A stretch of 64,000 nucleotides of DNA from positions 10,860,183 through 10,924,182 of the forward strand of contig OZ038468.1 in NCBI GenBank assembly GCA_964036295.1, given 5' to 3'. A program made the position numbers and the translations under genes. Shown in pieces: positions 10,601 to 22,600 of the stretch; within the stretch, counting starts at the first letter, position 1; every line of letters begins with the position of its first letter. The notes beneath the pieces are model-generated. The model was not told the origin of the DNA, ran no database searches, and saw nothing but the letters and a program-made list of their open reading frames with translations. This DNA comes from Plumapathes pennacea (taxonomy: Eukaryota; Cnidaria; Anthozoa; Antipatharia; Myriopathidae).

Positions 10601-13600
10601 CAAAGGTTTGACATTTATAAATAACTGCAAAGTGTACCTGTTCGTGTTCTTGACATTTACCAATCGCAAAACATTATCAGAGGAGCAAACGTGTTATTTA
10701 CATATCACGAGTAGATGCCTGGACACTGAAATTGAGATAAATAAATCACCCGTAAAATGAAGGATGCGATATATAAATGTCTGACCGCAGAAAATGTGGC
10801 TCTTCTGCGATTCATAAATCGCAAGAACAAACTCGTGCGATTTATATATCGCAGCGTGCGATTTAACAGACACATAAAAAAACTGGCGTCAATTTGTTTT
10901 TTACAATAACAAAACTCAAGCGACGACGCGGGGAAAACACGCAACAAAACTGGATTTTGTTCGATTTGACCGAAATGTTATCAACAACTTTTCCCGTTTT
11001 CTAATTGGTCGAGGTTGAAATTCAAGACATTTCATTGGCCAAAAAGTGACAGTTTGACGTGAGTTTGGCATTTCGCGCGTGCAAAATAAAATTTTGTCAA
11101 AGAAGTTGGAAAGAAATGAAACTAGACGCTTTTCTGCTGCGGTTTTCTCGACAATTTCAAGACAAAGCTTCAGGAAATTCGCCTCTGAACACTTCTGGTT
11201 CTCTACTTCAAATGCCGAATGTCGCTTTTGCAAGAACTGAAGTAAAATTGAAGCTGAATTCACCTTCTTCGTCCAAATCACTGTCGTCAGCACTCGATTT
11301 TATGTGTCTGTCCTCTTATTGATAATGAAAATTAGCCAATCACAAAGCGAGAAACTGACGTGTTATTGTAAAATTATATATTGCAACTTGCGATTTATAA
11401 ATCGCATTGTGCGATTTATATATATCACAGCGCCAAGTGTAAAAATATTATTTAGCACGTGCAATTTATGATTGCGAAACCGATATGATGATGGCTCACA
11501 TGAGGTCAGTGTGCAACCTCACTCCAAGGCCCAAACGCCTAAAATCGCTGTCATTTTGGCGGGAAAGTCGGCGGAAAATCGTTTTCGCGTCATGGCAAAC
11601 AGAGAGGACCTAGTGAGACGGCTTTCCGCTGCTGTTTCTAGAGCTATAACAGAGGCCCTTAATCGCACATCCGAAGATCAGGTAATGCTTTCGTCGAATT
11701 GTTTTCCCATACATAATTGTTACTGAGTTTTATCCTTTTCCGACCAGAATCGTGCACCTTCCTCAGGGTCTTCCACTGAGCTGAGACCTCAAAGTGCGAG
11801 AGCTGAGTGGTAATTTACAAGGACTTTACCACTCTCAGGTCCGAGGGGGTCAATGGCACGCTGTAATTGGATAACAGCCTCATCGTGTAACGGGCTGGGA
11901 GTATCAGGGACTTGCACATGTGGAAGGGTTTGTTGGGATAGCAAATCCTCAACTTTTACTCCACTTTTTGTCGCTTTCTTGACGGTTTCTTCAGTATCGC
12001 TTTAATCTTTGTCAGTACACCAAATTTATGTCAAAACTACTGAAACCAGCAGGGTAATCAAGAAACATGATTTTTCCTTATGGAGAAATCTCTTCGGCGA
12101 GAGTAATGCGTTTTTTATTAATAACCAAGTCTCCTTCCTTGCTTCGTTATGTACTGTATCTCAGACATTTGAGACACTCGATTCTCCTACCGTATAGTAT
12201 GAATGCAGTAAATCAAATAAAAAATTATATGGGCGAATTAGTTGAAACCTTGCACGGGCCTTACCTGATCTTCCAAAGTAAGGGCCTCTGTTACTGCTCT
12301 TGAAGCAGCTTCAGAAAGTCTTCGCGTCAGGTTCTCTCTGTCCGCCATACAGATGCCAATTTCGATTCCGAATGTAGCGCTGACGAGCCTCACATTTGTT
12401 TTGTAATCCTAAATTGCACAGTTGCGCAATATAAATCGCACATTGGCATTTATAAATTGCAAGTTGCGATATATAAATCGCACAATGCGATTTATAAATC
12501 GCAAGTTGCGATATATAAATGGCACATTTGTTCTTGCGATTTATGAATCGCAGAAGAGCCACATGTTCTGCGGTAGACATTTATATACTGCATCCTTCAT
12601 TTTACGGGTGATTTATATATCTCAATTTCAGTGTCCAGGCATCTACTCGTGATATGTAAATAACACGATTGCTCCTCTGATAATGTTTTGCGATTTGTAA
12701 ATGTCAAGAACACGAACATGGTACACTTTGCAGTTATTTATAAATGTCAAACCTTTGTAGCTTAAATAGCGAAAAAATCGTTGAAATTTCGCTAAATAAT
12801 ATTTTTACACTTGGCGCCCCATACTCAACAGTCTTTCCCTTCTGAACCTGTCTGCTTTCTGTAGATATTCCACCGGTCGAACATTTTAACACGAGCCTCT
12901 TGTTCGGGAGAATGGGCAATCACTCCCTACGCTTCGACATTAAATAAATATGTTTGTTTTATTTTCGTATTTTTAACAGATGAAACGAAGGAAGGCTCTG
13001 TACAGTTTACATTTGAGCTAGTCGGGATACTATTTTCCACACATGACGCCCAGTTGTTTGCTGATTTTCTGACAGATCTCAGTGTTTAAATGTTCGTTGA
13101 ACTTGAGTTTGTTTATATGCACGGCATGAACTTATAGAAGATAACAGCTTTAGCACGTGATACAGAGAGTTTGTTAGCAGGGCCAATGCTCCTTTGTTCT
13201 TAACAGAGTGCTCTTTCATTTGTCATGGTCACATATAAATAACATTTCGGCCAAACATGGAAAAGAACTTTTGCTTACGAGCAGAAATAGAACTCAATTA
13301 GAAAGTTTTTCAACTTCCGGCTGCTGGTACGTGTACTGACAAACGACGACTTTAGAAAGTCTCATTAATCACACATGAAAAAATAAACTGACCAAGGTAT
13401 ATAAAGATCAATATACAGACCAATCCAAAGCGACGGCACGAGACCCATCTAACGAGAAAATTCTTTCATTACACGAGTATATTATAAGAAAGTTGGACGA
13501 AATCTTTAGACTCAGTGCCTTGAAGCTCGTTTCCCCCGATAAACCTCTCTAAATTCTTGCATGCTCGTAACAGTTGGGGCTCAGGCTGTTGGTTAAGAGC

Positions 13601-16600
13601 CAGGTCGCGACTGACTTGTATTCTGAATTCAACACCACATTGGCCGACCAATGTCCACACCCGCGCTGTACAGTCAGCTGTAATCAACTCAGGGGCGGAT
13701 GCACCCTTTTTCGTGACCAGTGCGAGCGCCGAGAAATTGTGAATTTGCGATTTTCCGCTCGAATGAATTTTACATTTTTTACATGCCGTTTTCCAAAACG
13801 TGAGCGGAGATCGAAATAGCTTATTTAGCTTTGCGACATTCTTTCCATATTCCATCCCAAAACAGACACAAGGCAAACAGAACGCGCCATCCAAGTACTT
13901 GGAATAAACCAGTCAAGAGTGACGAACGAGCCAGTCTGGTTTAAATCGTTTAAGTCGGCCGCCGCTTTCTTTCGTCAAAGGGAACTCGAAGAGCGTACTG
14001 GCTTCCAGATATTTTGAATAAATCGGAACTTTTCCGCGTCAGAAAATCTAGCGATTTCTTGATACACTATTCCGATATCGAAAGCTGAACAATCGTCTTT
14101 ACGACAAACAGGATTTCCTCGAGCATGTGACGCCATCGCACGGGTATTTATAAAGGCTGACCAGTTCACGACCGGTGCACAAGAATCACGAGGGCCAATA
14201 GGAGGCGATCATGACCAGTGCACAAATTGGCTAACCAATCATAGCGAGTCTTGATGGGTGCACTTATTTGACCTTTGCACTCATTGACGTCTATTTGCGG
14301 AAAGACCGATTTTTCCCTTGCGATGTTTCACGACACGAATCGAATGTCGCAGGGTTGATTTAAACGGTACAATTCATTTCGTCACTGCGTTGCAAGTAGG
14401 ATAAACAACAGTCGCGTCTGTGTAAGGATGTACTGAAGAACAGTTTTCAACTTCATAAATTGCGAGTATGCTAATATTAGAAAGATTTGACTGGTTTATT
14501 GGAACTGGTGGCACTGGTCTGGATCCACCCCTGTCAACATAGTTTGATATACTGGATTCCTTGACGAAACAGAAAAGAATCATTCTTATCATTCGATATT
14601 GAAAGATGGTTTAAACCCAAGAGCGAGATTAGTTGAGGTTGGTTGTCCCGGTGTTTAGGTTGACCAAAGATAAACCTCAGGACAGATAGGGAACGGTATA
14701 CAGAATACCTTGTACTGACTGCGAAGCATCGGTGAAATTAGAAGGAACCTGAACACGGGACTTACTAAACACAAACGAGCTACCAGAAACGGCGACATCA
14801 TAAATCACATTTTTGAACACCACTGAACACGACATTAACCCCAGGGACTCTGCTGAATGGGCTGATGCATGGTATAAGAAGTCACCTCCTACGTCACACA
14901 AGAGAACACCAGATACATGAAATAAAACAAAACAACAACAACCTAAGAATATCTGTAGATCGTTGGATCAGTAGATCTTTGGATCGATGGATCTGTAGAT
15001 CGATGGATCGTTGGATCTGTAGATCGTTGGATCGATGGATCTGCAGATCGTTGGATCGATGGATCTGTAGATCGTTGGATCGTTGGATCTGTAGATCGTT
15101 GGATCGATGGATCTGCAGATCTTTGGATCGATGGATCTGTAGATCTTTGGATCGATGGATCTTTAGATCTTTGGATCGATGGATCTGTAGACCGTTGGAT
15201 CGATGGATCGATGGATCAGTAGATCTTTGGATCGATGGATCTTTGGATCGATGGATCTGTAGATCTTTGGATCGATGGATCTGTAGATCTTTGGATCGAT
15301 GGATCTGTAGATCGTTGGATCGATGGATCTTTACTAAAAAGGACTTTACCCCTCCCCCGATGGTGCAAATGTAACAGCGCGGCTACCAAGGCAAAACAAA
15401 GATTGCGGGTAATCGCATCGTGCAACGTTCATGTGGTCATATGTGACTGTCAAAAACCCTGTGTCAAAAACCCTTTAGATCGTTGGATCGCAAAAGGCCT
15501 GTGAACGAGACGAACATGGCTGCCGCACGTGTTCTCCCGTGGTTCGTTTCTTGTCTGCTTCTCTCGCGTGCTGCCAGCGTTAGCCAAGAGAAATTTTCTG
15601 AGGTGCAAAAATCTCATGTTAAGAGTGCTATCCTCTTTTTTGAAGAGTCACTTTCCCGTGGAATAAGGTTCTCTCTGACGTTTAGGCCTTTTACTTCGGG
15701 ACCAAGTTCCGATGTTGTTCCCTTGTCGTCGCATTATCTATTGCCAGATGTTATCGTTTGGGACCCTCTTCGACAGTTTTGTGACCATACGTTTTACTGC
15801 CCTGAGTGCAGCCCAGTTCTCGCAGCATTGCATGGAACTCGCTGGAAGGATGGAAGAAAGCCTTGGGACATGCCTCGACAACTGTGGGGCACAACTGGAC
15901 ATGTTTTGCTTGTGAGTCGGGTTTACATTTGTACCGCCGGCCATCAGACCATCGCCCATGATCCTGCAATTCTAAGTCAAATTGGGTATACCTTCCTTAT
16001 TCCTTTTGTGCTATTTCATCGATCAGGATTGACAAGAGACAGTTTCAGTTTAATCACAGCCCATTTTAAGGCAGGGCTGAGTTTGGCACAGATAGAGAAT
16101 TTACTTTGCCAAATGCACTACACCACATATGTGACAGCTAAATTAAAGCATGTTCATGGGGCACATTAAAGTCTACCAACAGAAGCATGGCATCGAGGGT
16201 CATGTCGGTTTAGAAACATTTCCAAGCCGAGATTGCAAGGACTTTGCACCTGGTAGGACTCTTTTGTCATCATGTTTTATTCTCAACCATTTGGAAAGGA
16301 AGTGGATGTTTGACAAAAGAATGGCTTCCATGACGGCTAACAAGTGGTTGTCTGCTGATCATACCTTTAAAGTGGCGGCTAACATTGGGTTTTGGTGGAA
16401 TAAGAAATGGGTACGGATGTTTGACTCTCTTTTTATTGTCCTCAACGAAAATGGAGTTGCTCTTGCTTGGATGTTAACAACTGGAACAGCATTTTCCAAT
16501 GTTTCTGAACTTTTGAAAAAACTAAAGTCGAGAATTGACACCCAAGGGTCAAGGCCCAGCTGTTTTTATGTGGACAATTGCTGTTCATGGAAGACAAAGT

Positions 16601-19600
16601 TGATAAATGTTTTTGGACCTCTCCTAACTGTGAAGTTAGATATTTTTCATGCCATCCAACGAGTCGTCAAAAAAATACCCAAGAAAAATAAGCCTGCAGG
16701 CATCAGGGGAATTCGAAAACAAATGATCCTTGAACTAAGGATGATCATTCGGGATCCGAGGGATAAAGCAGAAGAACGGCAAATGGAAACTCCTTCACCA
16801 GAAATATTGCAGTGCAATGTTGACTCCTTTTTGAGGTGCTGGAACAACACATGGTTTGAGGGAGAGAAAGTATTGCCACCACTTGCAGTATTAGAGCTGG
16901 ACAAACTCAAGGTCCACATGAAAAAAGGATGCCTTTCTTTCATTCCAAAATCTGCTGGTACCTCAAGAAATGAACAGCTCCACCAAAAGCTAAAGAAAGC
17001 TGTAGGTCGTAGTCGTTTGGGTCTGCCATATTGCCTGGCATTGCTGGATGAGTTTTTTTATGGTCATAACGAACGAAAGTTAGCAACACTCAGTGGAACT
17101 AAAACTCCTGTACCCCCAGTTGAACATTATTATCATGATGATACTAAACGTAATTCGTATGTGTGTGATTCTTCAAATGACCAACCTACTGAGCACTTTG
17201 GCCTTCCCTTCCATCAACATCACACCAGCAATGTAGCACCCACAGCCCTGTCTTCCCTGGCATCATTCCCAGAAGAACCCACTAACTTGTTGGAACTCAA
17301 TAGAAAGCTTGAGGAAATGCATGGTGCAGAGAGTTTGGGTCCAAGTTCAGATGAATCCGATGAAGAAAATTTGGACTGTGTCGACTCAGATGGTTTGCAA
17401 GATGATACTGCCCACAGTAATACTGTATTCACAAGAGAGGAAACTCTTCTAATCTTACAGAAAGCAACAAACCTGCTACACATCCAGAAAGAGCTTAAAG
17501 GGCTTTGTGGCACCACTGTTTTCTCTTCTGCCCAGTTGCAGCTTGCCCATTCTTGGTTACTTTTTCTACAGCAAAGCTCTGAAGATACAGTCCAACAACA
17601 GTCATGCCTTGATAGTGTACTGGAAGCACATTCAATGAAAAAAGTCCCCATGTCAAAGAATGGCAACTGCTTTTTCTTATCTGTTGCATTTGGAATCAAG
17701 CAATTATTGTCAAATGAGATGTACACTAGTGAATTAATGTCTAAACTGATGCCAGTGCAGGACTGCAGTCCTGTGTTATTTAACTATCAGAACTGCTCAG
17801 TTGATGATTTGGCAGCACTACTCCGAAAGGCACTGGTTAATGAGTTTCTCACCAAGCCCAATGAATATACTCCCTTCCTGCAGAAAGATGAGAAAGACTA
17901 TAATCATCTGTCCAGGGCATTTTTGTGTGGTCATTTTTCCTCTGAATTGGGAAATGCAATGCCTAAAGCTATGGCCAACATCCTGGGGATGCCTCTTGTC
18001 ATTTTTACAGATATCGAAGGCCTACCTGTTATTCCCATAATCCCTACAACGGCACAATACTCTGCAGAATCCTTACTTTATCTGGCATTCACTGGTGAAG
18101 GACCAGGACACTATGATGGAGCAGTGCTATCTACTAAGGCCACCACCGACCATAACGCAAGTGAAGAAACAGACAGCACTATCTTGCCAAATTCAACCAA
18201 GGCTACTTCCTGTAGTTGTGGAAGAGGTGCTGCCAAAAATAAAAGTGAAAAGAACTTCTGTGTATCATATAGTTCTGGTTGCAAGTGCTTTCAAGGTATG
18301 TCTGGATGTGGGGAGCAGTGCAGGTGCTATAACTGCAAAAACCAATATGGACAAAGATCAAGTGCAAAAGAAAGCAGTAATCTGGTCAAGCCACAGAGGA
18401 AACGAAGGCGGCATCATACTTCCTCTGCTGATTTGAAAGGAATGAACATGTTGACAAAATTGTGCCCTGCAGTCAGTCCAACTGTCACTTCCAGTTATGA
18501 AAATATCGTATTGGAATGTATCATTCACTCTCTTTCATCAGTTATGGATGAACTTGATGCTAGCCAGATAACAGCAGAGTACCATCAGTGTATTGACATC
18601 CTCCATGGAACAAGTAATGAACACCTTCTCAGTAGAAAAAATGTAAAGGAAGTTAAAAGGAAACTGTTGCAATGGAATCATCAAAATACTACTTTTCAAT
18701 CACTACTTTTAACAAAATCTGGGTTCAGTTAAAATCTCAAACACTTGCCCTGATCTGTGTTTAGAAGCCAAAATGGCGCAATTCAAAATAAGCATAGAAA
18801 TATTAGAAATATCAAATTGATGTTACAGTTTTTGAGACACACATTTGTACCGGTGAAAGCACAAGGCCGACATGACGTTTATTATCACAGGGAATGCGAC
18901 AAGAGCGCAGCAGTGTGTTTCAATCATTTTTATTTATCACTTCTATTTCAGTTGCTATAATTCTTGCAAATGTTTCGACAATAAATACTGTACTGTCATA
19001 TTGTTGACCCTTGATAGTATTATCAAAATGGCAAACTGACAAGAATAAATAATGAATATATATTAATAAATAATTAATAATGTTATTAAGCAAATTATGG
19101 TTTTGATGAAAACAGTTTTTCCCTTCAAACTTTAACAACCTAAGTACTGATATTATATATGGGACTATCTGTCATTGGAATATAACATTTTAACTACAGC
19201 ATATACTCAGGGTTAATCATAAAATAAGATATATACCCCGCTTACTCATGCAATATTTTTCCAGAATGTAACATTGCATGACCTTTTTTTGTAACAGTAA
19301 CAACAAATACACTACATGGTGTGACATAACATACCATGATACAAGTCTATAATAAACTGATTGCATCTTCTCCACCACTGATTCCAAATGAGGATGAGAA
19401 AAAGTATTACAAAACATTCTTAAGTGATAAAATCATTGCCTGAGCATAAACTGTTGATATAATGCGTCCTCACATAACCTGGAGTATTGTAAGTTATACA
19501 AATAGTGCCTATGAATATAACCACAACAAAATAACCCACCCCCCCCCCCCCCCTCCCCAACCCCCCAAAAAAGGAATATGAAGCCATGGGCGAAAATGAC

Positions 19601-22600
19601 AAAGTAGAGAAAAACCTATTGCTGAGAACTAAATCAAGTTTAAAGTAGATCTTTTCCCTCTGCTCTGAAGTAATCCCGAAGTTCAGCTCCTAATGGGTGG
19701 ACCTCCAGCATTCTTTCACGATGAGACGAAGGCAGCAGATCATCTTCTTCTAAAAATAACTCCTTGTATCTCTCAATTGAAATACCGAAGGCTCCCAGTT
19801 GGTGGTCAGACTCGGCAAGGGTTGAGGGCAGAGACTTGAAGAAGTAAGAAGACCTTTGCACCTTCTTGTGAGTGCCAAGGGACAAGTCAGCCAGCTGCAA
19901 CATACACTTTTCCGTAACTTTAGGGCTGGGCCGGGAACTTGAGGAGTAGCTGTTGTAAACTCTCTTGCCAGTACAATATGGTCCAGGCATGGTGAGGATC
20001 CTATTTTTTATATCATCTTCAGACACTGTCATTCTCACAGTGGAAGTGCCCTGTTTTATTGTCAGACACTGCAAATACAGTTAAAATGATCACCCGTTTT
20101 GAAGAGATACAAACGACGACTGAAGAAAAAGCAGCTTTCGATCGGAGAATAAAAACAAATACCCCCAAAAAAAACAGCGAAAATACCGAAAAACCAGAGA
20201 GAGAGAGATGGGGGGGGGGGGGGGGGGTGGCAAATACATTGGGGGGGTAAACTAGTGGTTGCAATCGAAACCAACTTAAACAAGTTACAAACAGACAAAA
20301 TTTAATAGCAATGAAAGGAAGAACCTACCGCTTCTGCCACCCCACCAAATGTAAGGAGAGTATCATGAAGAGCCAGGGCCATGTTCATGGTAGTTTCGCT
20401 GATCACGTTGGGTGTTGGCCCGGTTGACTGCTCTAGGGCCTTGCCAAGTCTGTGCCATAGGATATGGATGTTGAGGGATAACCGAAGAGCGTTTTTGGTG
20501 CTTTTCGCGTTGCATTCGGGCTGAAAGGCACCGGCCACACCTTGAGACGACTGGACAACACTTCTTGCTTTGCAATACTTTAGAAATGTTTCTTTGGCGC
20601 TAGGGCTCAGACAATATTCTATTGGATTGTCTAGATGGTGGTCTAGAAACATTTGTTCGTACATCGAACCAAGGCCTCTTACGTGACTGGCACTGACCGC
20701 TGTCGCGTACTCGTCCACCTGCTCCAACTCGATAACTTGCCGCTCTTGGTAGAGGATTAGCATACGGTCGGCCAGGCCGTTCCTGCACCCCACGATCTTT
20801 GGCCAAATCTCGCCCAAGAATCTACGCGGCGTCGTATAGGTTGTCATGCTCATGCGTGCACTTTGAACACCAACACGTTTCCCTTGAGTGCCTTTGACGG
20901 TGTACCAGTAGTCGCCGTCGTACAACTTGCACAGTCTCTCCATGGTTAAGCTTGTTTGCGAAGCAGCTTTACTGGTACTGGTCAACTTGTGGAGGAAGGA
21001 ATACCCTTCGTCAATGCATAGAATGGGCACGTGTCCCTTTTTAGCCGTGTGGTGGCACACAAAATGATTAAACAGACCGGTAGAAGAAGTTTCATCCACG
21101 AGAATACTTCGGTCAGTGCGTGGCTCCAGGTGAGAAATCAAGGGCTGCACGCACCCGATGCTGCACGCGGGGGTCTTTCCAGCTCCCGATGGAGCAAGGC
21201 CGACGATAAAAAGATTCCCTTCCTCCTTCCAAGATTCGAAAAGTTTCACAGTAGTGTTCCCGATAAGGGCACCCGTACACGGCAGCATACTGGCAAGCAA
21301 CAAATCCCGTGAAGTGCCGTGGCTTTTGGCGTAAACATCGAGCCATTCCCGGATTTCTGGAGGGGCGATATCCTCCCATGGCAGCTTGATTTCAGAGAGC
21401 TTCTTCTCCAGATCTTCGATGGATTTGATGTCAGCTTCCAAGTGATCCATGGCGAAATTTCAACTAAATTAGCAAACTGGTAGCCTTGATGCACTGAGAA
21501 TTGCGATACTTCTGTAGCGTCCGCGTGCCGGATATGTATCATATAGGTGACATTTTCTGCAATGACGTAACTCATTTCCAGGTTTTCTCCACATATACCA
21601 CAGGTTGCCCAAGCGATGGGGTCTGGGGCGAGTATTTGATGTTTTTGGAGTGGGAATGTTTAGACACGAATACTAAAATAATACTAAAATAGAACGAACG
21701 AAACTTTGCTGATGTGTTTATCTGCTCTTCGACTGTCTGTGTTAGCAATTTCATCCGGATTCGGTAATTTTTGGCTCCGCGACATCGATCAAAAGATCAA
21801 CAGATCCAACAATCTACAGATCCATCGCTCCAACGATCTACAGATCCATCGATCCATCGATCCAACGATCTGCAGATCCAACGATCTACAGATCCATCGA
21901 TCCAACGATCCAACGATCTACAGATCCAACGATCCAACGATCTACAGATCCATCGATCCAACGATCTGCTGATCCATCGATCCATCGATCCAACGATCTA
22001 CAGATCCATCGATCCAACGATCTGCAGATCCATCGATCCAACGATCTACAGATCCATCGATCCAAAGATCTGCAGATCCATCGATCCAACGATCTACAGA
22101 TCCAACGATCCATCGATCTACAGATCCATCGATCCAAAGATCTACTGATCCAACGATCTACAGATATTCTTAGGTTGTTGTTTTGTTTTATTTCATGTAT
22201 CTGGTGTTCTCTTGTGTGACGTAGGAGGTGACTTCTTATACCATGCATCAGCCGCTGAATGCATCAGCCACAGCACTAGAACTACTATTAACGACTTACA
22301 CAGGAAAGCTGGTACACAAACTTAGAACGGAAACCTCTTAACAGATGCCAACACATTACCTGCACTTTACAAACGATTGACAGATGACATCAAACGCAAC
22401 CGAACGAAAAATAAACAAATCGAGTGGACAGCAAAACAACAACCGACCGATAACAGAACACAACCGAGTCACAACCAACAGAGACATAAATACCGCCATC
22501 TGACGAAATCTCTTTACCTGACTCTAAAGATGACTTCCGCTCTGCGAGTCGAAACGTCAGTCACCAACAACAGTCTTCCTGGAGACTATTCTAACCCGGA

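Larger units (their letters stand above)
10535..12823. mobile_element. 2.3-kb foldback DNA element with about 0.4-kb inverted arms
   Basis: Termini are TATGGGGCGCCAACTG and the inverse CTTGGCGCCCCATA. Inverted homology runs inward for about 350-400 bases on both sides, including arrays of gcgatttataaatcgc palindromes. The flanking CTCAAC (or ACTCAAC) is duplicated at 10529-10534 and 12824-12829. It occurs once at the empty site in the other R copy (about 58,010). A third copy of the terminal sequence (gcgccaagtgtaaaaatatt) lies inside, at 11,432. The element carries two convergent, homologous first exons. Superfamily not recognised. Confidence 0.8.
14860..22253. mobile_element. 7,394-bp two-gene DNA transposon (DDE-OTU-CXC plus P-loop ATPase)
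   Basis: Terminal inverted repeats begin GGCTGATGCATGGTATAAG at both ends. They are identical over about 95 bases except for one aac triplet, then continue through about 380-bp arrays of GATC-phased octamers. An 8-bp TSD (GCTGAATG) flanks the element. It carries a plus-strand transposase-type gene (15,483-18,732) and a convergent minus-strand gene for a DUF3987-like ATPase (21,450-19,640). An 8-bp TSD and a large multi-domain protein recall the Zisupton/KDZ group, but membership is not shown. Near-identical ends suggest recent activity. It sits in the 16-kb intron of the TLDc gene. Confidence 0.9.

Noticed and set aside
14955..15332. CRISPR-like array
   Set aside because: No unique spacers; simple octamer tandem in an animal transposon.
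14865..15374. 169-codon frame of repeated DRWICRSL
   Set aside because: A translation of the GATC octamer array. All frames are open because the 24-bp order is a multiple of three.
16647..17726. Minus-strand frames of 98 and 168 codons
   Set aside because: Shadows opposite the uninterrupted transposase gene; no domain.
21771..22148. 125-codon DRSNDLQIH frame and its minus-strand partner
   Set aside because: Same array in the right terminal repeat.
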